A stretch of DNA of 51,532 nucleotides, from the NCBI GenBank assembly GCA_026398235.1, contig JAPLTE010000124.1:1-51532 (forward strand), read 5' to 3'. Below the pieces are notes generated by a model, which was not told where the DNA came from, made no database searches, and saw only the letters and a program-made list of their open reading frames with translations. Below are positions 42,443 through 49,675 of this stretch, piece after piece. A program made the translations under genes and the position numbers. Source of the stretch: Verrucomicrobiota bacterium. GTDB lineage: Bacteria > Verrucomicrobiota > Verrucomicrobiia > Chthoniobacterales > Chthoniobacteraceae. Each line of letters begins with the position of its first letter. Position 1 is the stretch's first letter.

Positions 42443-43339
42443 TCAGCACCTGATGCAAAATCGCGCGAATTGAGCTGGCGATAGCCCTTCCATTTTTTTG
42501 AACACACGGGAAAAATGGCACGGGTCACTAAATCCCACCTCCTCGGCAACCTGCTTTACCGCAATCCCTGGAATTTGCAGGCGTTGTGCGGCGTGGTTCA
42601 TTTTGAATTTCAACAGGCATTGATATGGGCTTTGGTGGTCAAAGCGCCGAAATAAGCGGCAAAGATACGCGGGGTCGATGTGGCACTCGGCGGCCATTTG
42701 ATCCAGGGAATTGAGCTTGAGTGCGTGGTTTTCGATCCATTGACGGCATCGGCGGTAGGTCGAAAATGCCGGTGTTCCGCTTGAGCCCAACGGAATAGTC
42801 GTCTCAGCGACTTTCAAAAGCAGGTATTCCAAAAGGACGGAAACGATACGCGCGCCAAATGGGGTGGCGCGAAGCCCTGTGCGGATGATTTCCTCCCAGA
42901 TGGCCATTACTTCGCCAGGGGCCGATGTCTGGAGCGCTTGCCCCAACCCTGGTCCGTAACGTTCCAAAAGCCGCTTTGAGTGCCTGCCGGAAAAATCGAG
43001 AAAATATTTTACCATCGGCTCCTGCGGGTCCGAGGTGATGCCCTGCGAAATGCCCGGCCCATAACTAAAGATCGTTCCGGCCGCTAGAGAATAGGTTTTT
43101 CCATGGAGCACCGCCGTCCCTTTTCCGTGCGCCACAAATTCGATGCCTATGTAGGGGAAGCTTGGACGGTGTATCTCATAATTTGTGGCGCAGTGTTCAC
43201 ACCCTCCGGCGCGCACAGCCAAAAGCGATTCTTTGGAAGGCCTGGCTTCCATGTGAAACCGGCGGGCCTCCGCTATTTGGATCGAGAAAAAATCCGGCTG
43301 TCCGTTCGCTGGCATGGCTGTTCTTACAATACGGCTCAT
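42443..43339 (-). CDS. AraC family transcriptional regulator
   Basis: From the ATG at 43337-43339 (MSRIVRTAMPANGQPDFF) this is a 298-residue protein. The N-terminal cupin-like sensor includes FVAHGKGTAVLHGKTYSLAAGTIFSYGPGISQ, typical of sugar-sensing AraC proteins. The C-terminal DNA-binding domain has LNSLDQMAAECHIDPAYLCRLF and GIAVKQVAEEVGFSDPCHFSRVFKK. The open frame extends to 43480, but the added residues have no family character. It converges with uxaA (22-base gap) and is divergent from the epimerase gene. It probably controls this sugar region. Confidence 0.88.
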   Translation of the reverse strand: MSRIVRTAMPANGQPDFFSIQIAEARRFHMEARPSKESLLAVRAGGCEHCATNYEIHRPSFPYIGIEFVAHGKGTAVLHGKTYSLAAGTIFSYGPGISQGITSDPQEPMVKYFLDFSGRHSKRLLERYGPGLGQALQTSAPGEVMAIWEEIIRTGLRATPFGARIVSVLLEYLLLKVAETTIPLGSSGTPAFSTYRRCRQWIENHALKLNSLDQMAAECHIDPAYLCRLFRRFDHQSPYQCLLKFKMNHAAQRLQIPGIAVKQVAEEVGFSDPCHFSRVFKKMEGLSPAQFARFCIRC

Positions 43340-43342
43340 GGA

Positions 43343-43356
43343 AGTCAAGAATATCC
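43343..43356 (-). promoter_or_regulatory. Operator-like motif upstream of AraC gene 2
   Basis: The reverse strand reads GGATATTCTTGACT, agreeing with the GGATATTCCTGCAA motif at 10 of 14 positions. It lies 4 bases upstream of the chosen start of the AraC gene at 43339, so it may serve autoregulation. Confidence 0.4.
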
Positions 43357-43499
43357 ATATAACCGACAAGAACCTCCATTCCATTCCCGGTATAAGCCCC
43401 CTAGGATGGGGACAGATTAAAAAAGCGCGAGGCCAATATTGGTCAATGAACCGCCCTCTCGTCTCAAGTCGAAACCACAAACTCTAAACAGAAAACCGT

Positions 43500-44543
43500 A
43501 TGTCAGACACTCTATACAGCAGCACAACCAAGAAAGACGACCTGATTGTCATCGCAGGGGCAGGGGGGTTCATTGGGGGCGCACTGGTGCGCTATTTCCA
43601 AAACAAAGGATTTACCAATATTCGGGCGGTGGACAAAAAGCCCCTTCCGCTCTGGTACCAGCGTGTGGAAGGCGTGGAAAGCCTCTGCATGGATCTCACC
43701 AACGAAGAATACTGCAAGATCGCGGTGCGTGGAGCGAAGGAAGTCTATAACCTTGCTGCCGACATGGGCGGCATGGGCTTTATCGAACGCTTCCGCATCA
43801 TGTGTCTTCGCAGCATCCTCATCAATACGAACCTCATTGAAGCCGCATACAATGCCGGGGTGGATCGCTATTTCTTCTCCTCCTCCGCTTGCGCTTACAA
43901 TGTCAAACTGCAAGAAGACCCGAACTGCCTGGCTCTAAAGGAATCTGATGCTTATCCCGCTTATTCCGAGCGTGGTTACGGATGGGAGAAACTCGTTTCC
44001 GAGATGTTCTGCCAGGAATACACGGCGGAACGCGGCATGAAAACGGCCATTGCACGGTTCCACAATGTTTATGGACCATGGGGAACGTGGGACGGTGGCC
44101 GCGAAAAGGCTCCCGCAGCGATGTGCCGCAAAGTCGCGGAAGCCAAAGACAAGGGCATCTGTTCGCTCGAAATCTGGGGGGACGGAACCCAGGCGCGCAG
44201 CTTCATGTATATTGATGATTGCGTATTGGGCATTGACAAAATCATGCACTGCGAAGCGCTCAACGCGACCCCGGTGAATCTCGGCACCAGCGAAATGATT
44301 TCCATCAACGCGCTCGCCGACATCGCGATGGATTGCGGTGGCATCAAACTGGAAAAGAAATATCTCCTGGATGCACCCAAGGGGGTGGCTGGCCGGAACA
44401 GCGACAATACCTTCATCAAGAGTGTTCTTAACTGGGAACCTTCGATCACGATCGCTGATGGCCTGAAGAAAACCTACGCCTGGATCCAATCGCAATATGA
44501 GGATCGCAAGGCAGGCAAGGATACCGTCAAGGATATCGCCTAA
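43500..44543 (+). CDS. GDP-mannose 3,5-epimerase-like NAD-dependent epimerase
   Basis: The 347-residue SDR protein shows VIAGAGGFIGGAL (NAD-binding), YNLAADMGGMGFI, SSSACAYNVKL, KESDAYPAYSERGYGWEKLVSE (catalytic Tyr and Lys), RFHNVYGPWGTWDGGREKAPAAMCRKV, WGDGTQARSFMYIDDCV and GVAGRNSDNTFIKSVLNWEP. These blocks closely match plant GDP-mannose 3,5-epimerase, which turns GDP-mannose into GDP-L-galactose and GDP-L-gulose. The cysteine and lysine used in the double epimerization appear in SSSAC and GREKAPAA. The gene is followed 37 bases later by the kinase-like gene. A nucleotide sugar for a surface glycan is a likely use. Confidence 0.85.
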   Translation: MSDTLYSSTTKKDDLIVIAGAGGFIGGALVRYFQNKGFTNIRAVDKKPLPLWYQRVEGVESLCMDLTNEEYCKIAVRGAKEVYNLAADMGGMGFIERFRIMCLRSILINTNLIEAAYNAGVDRYFFSSSACAYNVKLQEDPNCLALKESDAYPAYSERGYGWEKLVSEMFCQEYTAERGMKTAIARFHNVYGPWGTWDGGREKAPAAMCRKVAEAKDKGICSLEIWGDGTQARSFMYIDDCVLGIDKIMHCEALNATPVNLGTSEMISINALADIAMDCGGIKLEKKYLLDAPKGVAGRNSDNTFIKSVLNWEPSITIADGLKKTYAWIQSQYEDRKAGKDTVKDIA

Positions 44544-44580
44544 CCTGCCGTATCGGTCCGAGCGCAGAACCAAAGCGATT

Positions 44581-45375
44581 ATGGGTCCAACACATAGCAA
44601 CAAACTCGCCGATGTCATCGGCAATTTCCCTTACCGAATTGCTCTGGCTGGGGGATGGATTGATCAGCCTTTCTGTTCCAGCATCAATCCGACGCCGCCC
44701 GGTTCAATGGTCGTCGTCGGGGTTGAACCCAACTTCATTTGGATGGAGCGCGCAGGGATTGGAACCGGAACGCGCAACGTGGCGCTGAAGCTCTGGGGTG
44801 GTTTGCCGGAAGGGGATCCGGCAAAGTTGGTCGACGAGTTGTATGCCAAGGAAAACGAAGGTGCTGCGGAACCGTCGGGCTCCCAGGATATGATTGGCCT
44901 GATCTATCCCGGGATCAACCGTCTGGATTACGATTCCAGGCACCGCTGTGGCATTTTTCCCTGTCACATCGAATCGAACACCGATCCAGAAATCGCCAAG
45001 TGGCTGGAGCAAGTCATCAACGTCCTGCCGATCGCCCCACGGCCTCCCGGTTATTCCCCGCTCGGGATCAAGAACCTTGATCCCGAATGGGCCCGCCGGT
45101 TGGGTCAAAGCGGAAAAGCGTGCTTTGATGCGATTGTCTCCAAAGACATCGTGGCGCTGGGAGCGTCGATGAACGAGTGTATGCTCTGCTGGAAGACGAT
45201 GCTTCCGCATGTTCTCGCACACCCCACCATCCCGACCGACCTGGCCGGTTTGTTGGCACATTACCAATCTCGTTATCCCGGGGCGATGTATTCGGGTTGC
45301 GGTGGGGGATACCTCTTTGTGGCATCGGAAGAGCCCGTCCCGGGTGCGTTCCGTATCAAAGTCCGGCTTGCCTAA
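44581..45375 (+). CDS. Divergent GHMP kinase-like protein
   Basis: The 264-residue protein begins MGPTHSNKLADVIGNFPYR and carries RIALAGGWIDQPF, the N-terminal GHMP motif (substrate positioning). It also has SMVVVGVEPNF, a glycine-rich segment ERAGIGTGTRNVALKLWGG in the place of the usual GLGSSAA ATP loop, and SGCGGGYLFVASEE near the C-terminus, the third motif. It is shorter than typical sugar kinases (about 320-360 residues) and its ATP loop is unusual. It resembles a predicted-kinase branch in COG2605. Placement between a GDP-sugar epimerase and a nucleotidyltransferase suggests a sugar 1-kinase, but activity is unproven. Confidence 0.7.
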   Translation: MGPTHSNKLADVIGNFPYRIALAGGWIDQPFCSSINPTPPGSMVVVGVEPNFIWMERAGIGTGTRNVALKLWGGLPEGDPAKLVDELYAKENEGAAEPSGSQDMIGLIYPGINRLDYDSRHRCGIFPCHIESNTDPEIAKWLEQVINVLPIAPRPPGYSPLGIKNLDPEWARRLGQSGKACFDAIVSKDIVALGASMNECMLCWKTMLPHVLAHPTIPTDLAGLLAHYQSRYPGAMYSGCGGGYLFVASEEPVPGAFRIKVRLA

Positions 45376-45387
45376 AAATTTGTTCCC

Positions 45388-46200
45388 ATGAATCGCGTTA
45401 TCGTATCCTCCGCATTTGATGATCTTCAATCCAGGGAGATGCGCTTCCTGGAGGAAGCGGCCAAGCTCGGCGAGGTGCATGTGCTCCTCTGGTCCGACGA
45501 AGCCATCAGATCCGTAACCGGCTGCCCACCCAAGTTCCCGTATGCCGAACGCCTTTACTTCGTACAGGCAATGCGATATGTGCGGCAGGTCCACGCCTCC
45601 GGTCCGGAACTTTCTCCCGATGCCCTGCCGACGCTGGCTCTAGAGCCTGATGTCTGGGCCGTTTCTGAAAAAGACGCAGGGGCAGCCAAAAAAGCATTTT
45701 GCGAAGCCAATCATATTGAGTACCGCATCATTACAGCTGCCGAGACCACCGGGTTTCCTGCTCCGAAGCCCCAGCCCTCCACAGGACGCAAAAAAGTCGT
45801 CGTTACGGGGTGCTACGACTGGTTTCACACCGGGCATGTCGCCTTTTTCGAAGAAGTCTCGGCCTTGGGTGATCTGTATGTTGTCGCAGGCAACGACGCC
45901 AACCTTCTCCTGCTGAAAGGCGAGGGGCATCCCATGTTCTCTCAGGAAGAGCGGCGCTACACCTGCGGCTCGATCCGCTATGTCACCGAAGCGCTCATTT
46001 CCAGCGGCAGCGGTTGGATGGATGCAGAACCGGAAATCCTCAATACCATCAAACCGGATATGTACGCCGTGAACGAGGATGGCGACAAGCCAGAGAAACG
46101 GGATTTCTGCAATAAGCACGGAATCGAATTCGTTGTCCTCAAGCGGCTCCCCAAAGAAGGGCTTTGCAAGCGATCCAGCACCGATTTACGCGGATTCTAG
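45388..46200 (+). CDS. Duplicated-domain cytidylyltransferase-like nucleotidyltransferase
   Basis: The 270-residue protein has two nucleotidyltransferase-like domains. The first (about 1-125; RVIVSSAFDDLQSREMRFLE) lacks the HxGH motif, reading DDLQSRE there. The second (about 133-265) is intact: KVVVTGCYDWFHTGHVAFFEEV, with HTGH, then LYVVAGNDANLLLLKGEGHPMF and SQEERRYTCGSIRYV as the KMSKS-like area. Such enzymes join a CMP or similar group to a phosphate, as in CTP:glycerol-3-phosphate or RfaE-type transferases. It is 12 bases after the kinase gene. The first domain may serve binding or dimerization. Confidence 0.75.
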   Translation: MNRVIVSSAFDDLQSREMRFLEEAAKLGEVHVLLWSDEAIRSVTGCPPKFPYAERLYFVQAMRYVRQVHASGPELSPDALPTLALEPDVWAVSEKDAGAAKKAFCEANHIEYRIITAAETTGFPAPKPQPSTGRKKVVVTGCYDWFHTGHVAFFEEVSALGDLYVVAGNDANLLLLKGEGHPMFSQEERRYTCGSIRYVTEALISSGSGWMDAEPEILNTIKPDMYAVNEDGDKPEKRDFCNKHGIEFVVLKRLPKEGLCKRSSTDLRGF

Positions 46201-46285
46201 GTAAGCGTTGTGCCAAGCGGATCTATCCAATCCGGATAAAGCCGGTCAAGATGGCGTCATGCCAGAGTGAAGCCTCATTCCGTCC

Positions 46286-46399
46286 TCAATCACCTTCCTT
46301 CGACCAAGCAGGCGGTCGAGAATATGGATTTGCACTTGTTCCATGCTCATTGAAGATGCGCACACAACGGCTATCCCAGCGCACCCAGACCTGATGGCG
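46286..46399 (-). pseudogene. IS21-type transposase (IstA) C-terminal remnant
   Basis: The minus strand reads RHQVWVRWDSRCVRIFNEHG and stops soon after. The VWVRWD..xVRIF pattern is typical of the C-terminal beta-domain of IS21-like IstA proteins. It is bounded by stops on both sides and has no start, so only a scrap remains. The call relies on a short motif. Confidence 0.4.
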
Positions 46400-46527
46400 C
46401 TATACTCCGGGGCGCTTCATAAAGGATTTTTGCACCTCCACACAACTTAGTGACGGCAGAAGTCAGCCAGCTTGGGGTTGCCGCCGACTCCACGAGCAAC
46501 AGCACGCCGCCCTCCGCCGCGCATCAT

Positions 46528-46557
46528 AAATGTCGTAGCGATACCGCTACGACGTTT
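46528..46557. terminator. Near-perfect hairpin between convergent genes
   Basis: AAATGTCGTAGCG, ATAC loop, CGCTACGACGTTT form a 13-base inverted repeat with one mismatch, with A and T runs on the flanks. It lies between the nucleotidyltransferase gene (plus) and the large secreted protein gene (minus), so it may end transcription from both sides. Confidence 0.55.
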
Positions 46558-46635
46558 GTGAAGAGGTGCTTGGTTTACCGCTTACGGATTCTAGGTAGAC
46601 AAAATAGGAAAGCAACCGGGAGCCGCGATAACCGA

Positions 46636-49524
46636 CTACTTCCTCAAGAGAATTCCTTCTTCTGAGTGATCTGTGCCGCCCTGTTTCGTAACCGCCTCAT
46701 AGCGGAATCGGAACTCGTCCGTATCGCGCGGAACTTCCACCGTGAATTCGAACGGATAAGATTCCTTCGTAACGGCGGACCATTTTCCGTTGCACGCATA
46801 ATGAAGAGTCACCTTGCTATAAACTTCATTGGTCGCCTTGGTGAAGGAATAGACGCTTTGCAGGTTGGGCCCAAAGTTAAACAGCACGGCTTTGCTTCCA
46901 CCGCCAAAAGAAAGTTCTTCCGAGTCTTTCTTCCATGGTGTGCTGCTTTCGCCGACTTTGGCCTGGAATACCGGACGGGCGGTCACTCCGTCAATTGCCA
47001 GCGCGGTCATCCCATCCGGAGATACGATCAGAGAAACCTGTCCGTCGATGACAGATGCGGTGCCTGCGAGTTGATTGTCTTTCCATACTTTCGCTGAATA
47101 GACTTTGCCCTTTTTCAGATCCAGAAGTTCGGAGTTCAACGTCAGCGTGGTCGTTACCGGCTCCTTGGACTGGTTTGTCAGCGCCAGGTAAAGTTTCCCG
47201 TTGCCGCGCGCCGCCAGATAATTGATCTGCACATTTGAGGATGAAAGCAGTCCATGCGGCATATAAAGCCACACATCCTTTTCGTCATAGAAATGCCCCG
47301 AAGCGGCCCCATAGATTTTGCTACGGCAGTAAGCATACCCTTCCGCGTATTCGGCCGGGAAATCAATCTGCGCGTCAGACCGGTAATAAACATCTGAAAC
47401 CAGATAGTCCATCAACATGGCGATGTGGGACCATGGGTGATTAAAATGCAATGAGGTGACGCCATTCAGCTCCGGGAGGGAACGCAATGGGAAATCGGCC
47501 TTTTCGTGCGCTGTCGTGCGACCGGCGTTGATGTGATAACCCGGGAAACTTTCATAGCGACCGATCACCGCAGACCGGGCCACGTCATGCAGAAAAGAAT
47601 CCTTGGCATCGCGGGCAATGCGGAGCATCCACGGCGCAAATTGGGTCAAATAGATTGCGCGATGCCCATTGCAGGTCGGAGACGATTCGGGAGTCAACCC
47701 GATCTCGGATACCCGCCAGGCGTCCACGGTTTCTTCGGGCACGATCATATCCTTGAATTTGTCGCCTGAGCGGTAGCGCGGGGCTTTGTTGCCGATATTG
47801 ACGAGGATTTTTGAATCTGGAACAGCCGGGCAAAACCAAATGAACTGTGCGTACTGACGCGCTCCTCGTTGTGCGGCATCCAGATACCGTTTTTCGCCGG
47901 TTAACTCATGGAGCAGGTAAAGTTCCATCCATTGCGGCGCATAGGAAGTCCAGAAAAACATGTCGCGGGAAGCGTCGTCGCTAAAATCTTTTTGCAGTGT
48001 ATAAACGCGCTCATTGAGATACCGATCGGCGCCGGCTACAGCTAGATCCAAATACTTTTTCTCGCCGGTGGCTTTATAGAGGTGCATTGCGTTCTGCCAT
48101 TGATTGCCGTAAAGCAATTCCGCCAGATTCAGACAGAGATTGATCGGTTTGCTATAAATCTCTGCGGCTATTTTCAGATCACATAGCGTCCGCTGTTTTG
48201 AAAATTGATAGGCAGCAATAAAATCGGACATCGGTGCGCCAGGCCCGCCAAGCTTTGCGGATGTTCCGTCTCCCTTTACTTCCGGATTATTGGAAAACAG
48301 GAACCGCTCGCGTGACCAACTGTATTCCAGCATGGGCCGAGCGCGCTTTTTAAAGATCGCTTCATTATCGGTAACAAAGGCCAGCGACAGCGGGTCCAGA
48401 CCTGTGATGTTCTTCACGGCACCGGGAACATCGGTTGCGTAATTGCATCCGCGCAACTCCTCGCAGAACTGACTGAACGGCCCCATCCCGTAGTCAATCA
48501 TATTTTCCAAAGTCTTGTTCAGCGTAACCGTGCTGTTGCGGCGGTAATCCTTAAATCCATAATAGTTGCGGGCCCCATATTCAAAGGTGCTCAGGAGGTC
48601 GCCCTTATGCAACAGGAGGTGTGCCTTGAAAACGAACGGCTTTCCGGCAGACATCTTCGATCCCGGTCCGCCCAGAACGGGAGCAAAAAGCATCGGACGC
48701 GCCAGGCCCTTGCTGTCGCGAACCAGGACGCCAAATTTGGAGTTGTCTTTGTTCGGAAGCGGTTGAAACGGCAGTTCAGCGGCATCTGCAAGAACTCCTA
48801 CTGTTGCTCCCTGATAACTCACGAGCGTAGTCGGCAGCGGACATTGGAATGCTTCCGAGAGATACGGCATGTTTGGAAATCGCTTTTCCTGCCAGATCAT
48901 CGGCTGCCACATTTCATCCATCTCAGCAGGGTTCACACCCGGCGCGCCAGTATAACCGATGGAATAATATCCACTTTTTGCGGGAACAAAAGTGAACGTC
49001 AACTCCGGAACACCTTTAGTGTCCGGGAGTTGTATCACTGCCGAAAGGCGCGACCCGGAAATCTCCGGAAAACTCCATTGGATTGTGTTGTCCGCAAAGG
49101 TTACCGCTTGCGCCTTCACCACCTCGTTTGGCGCAGCTTGGAAATAATCAGCGGTTCTCCCCGGCTCGATGCCCCGGTCATTCTCAGGGTTAAAGCCATC
49201 CATCACATGGACTTTCGGGTCGATTTTAGTAATGACCGCCTGACCCCAGGTCGGGACATTATAGAAGGGAGTTTTTCCGTGATTGGTGCCGACCTCGCCT
49301 CGCCGCAGCTTCTTTTGCGGATTTTCTTCGGTGCGGAGAATCGTGAACTCCGGTTTGAAAACACGCACAGTCCCGTCCTTCAGGGCGATCTGCAAATCGG
49401 TGCCATTTTTAATGGAAACCTCACATTCGTTGTTCCGCAGAACCTGAGTCCCGGCGGGGTTGACTGCAAAAGCCGAAGTAAAAACGGAAACGGCGAGGGC
49501 AAATGGAAAAAAATACTTATTCAT
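46636..49524 (-). CDS. Large secreted protein, toroid-type glycoside hydrolase or lyase candidate
   Basis: The ATG at 49522-49524 gives 962 residues with a signal peptide (MNKYFFPFALAVSVFTSAFA). A beta-sandwich-like N-terminal domain (about 20-290) is followed by a helical region with repeats such as MHLYKATGEKKYLDLAVAGA and LYLLHELTGEKRYLDAAQRGA, which is the pattern of an (alpha/alpha)6 toroid used by many polysaccharide-degrading enzymes. C-terminal beta domains end the protein. I could not place it in a known GH or PL family. Neighbouring fucosidase genes on the same strand suggest a role in breaking down a fucose- or uronate-containing glycan in the periplasm or outside the cell. Catalytic residues are not identified. 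Confidence 0.7.
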   Translation of the reverse strand: MNKYFFPFALAVSVFTSAFAVNPAGTQVLRNNECEVSIKNGTDLQIALKDGTVRVFKPEFTILRTEENPQKKLRRGEVGTNHGKTPFYNVPTWGQAVITKIDPKVHVMDGFNPENDRGIEPGRTADYFQAAPNEVVKAQAVTFADNTIQWSFPEISGSRLSAVIQLPDTKGVPELTFTFVPAKSGYYSIGYTGAPGVNPAEMDEMWQPMIWQEKRFPNMPYLSEAFQCPLPTTLVSYQGATVGVLADAAELPFQPLPNKDNSKFGVLVRDSKGLARPMLFAPVLGGPGSKMSAGKPFVFKAHLLLHKGDLLSTFEYGARNYYGFKDYRRNSTVTLNKTLENMIDYGMGPFSQFCEELRGCNYATDVPGAVKNITGLDPLSLAFVTDNEAIFKKRARPMLEYSWSRERFLFSNNPEVKGDGTSAKLGGPGAPMSDFIAAYQFSKQRTLCDLKIAAEIYSKPINLCLNLAELLYGNQWQNAMHLYKATGEKKYLDLAVAGADRYLNERVYTLQKDFSDDASRDMFFWTSYAPQWMELYLLHELTGEKRYLDAAQRGARQYAQFIWFCPAVPDSKILVNIGNKAPRYRSGDKFKDMIVPEETVDAWRVSEIGLTPESSPTCNGHRAIYLTQFAPWMLRIARDAKDSFLHDVARSAVIGRYESFPGYHINAGRTTAHEKADFPLRSLPELNGVTSLHFNHPWSHIAMLMDYLVSDVYYRSDAQIDFPAEYAEGYAYCRSKIYGAASGHFYDEKDVWLYMPHGLLSSSNVQINYLAARGNGKLYLALTNQSKEPVTTTLTLNSELLDLKKGKVYSAKVWKDNQLAGTASVIDGQVSLIVSPDGMTALAIDGVTARPVFQAKVGESSTPWKKDSEELSFGGGSKAVLFNFGPNLQSVYSFTKATNEVYSKVTLHYACNGKWSAVTKESYPFEFTVEVPRDTDEFRFRYEAVTKQGGTDHSEEGILLRK

Positions 49525-49561
49525 AAAGATTTGGATCACTTTGATGCCAAGGAACGGGTTA

Positions 49562-49576
49562 TTGCAACCTTATACC
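49562..49576 (-). promoter_or_regulatory. Weak operator-like motif upstream of the large secreted protein gene
   Basis: The reverse strand reads GGTATAAGGTTGCAA, partly like the GGATATACTTGCAA motif (shared TATA and TTGCAA). It lies 38 bases upstream of the start at 49524. It could also be promoter sequence, and the match is loose. Confidence 0.25.
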
Positions 49577-49675
49577 TCCAGCAAGATTGTCTCGGGCAGC
49601 TCTAGAGCGTTTGGATTTTGAGAGTTTCTCCCGCTTTGATTACTAAAGCAGCGGGCACGAATGTCACCGAACCCA

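Larger units (their letters stand above)
46192..46597. repeat. Gap flanked by 12-base direct repeats GGATTCTAGGTA
   Basis: GGATTCTAGGTA occurs at 46192-46203 (overlapping the end of the nucleotidyltransferase gene) and again at 46586-46597. The 382 bases between hold no intact gene. They contain an IS21-like remnant and a hairpin, listed separately. The direct repeats may mark a duplicated gene end or an insertion. Confidence 0.45.
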
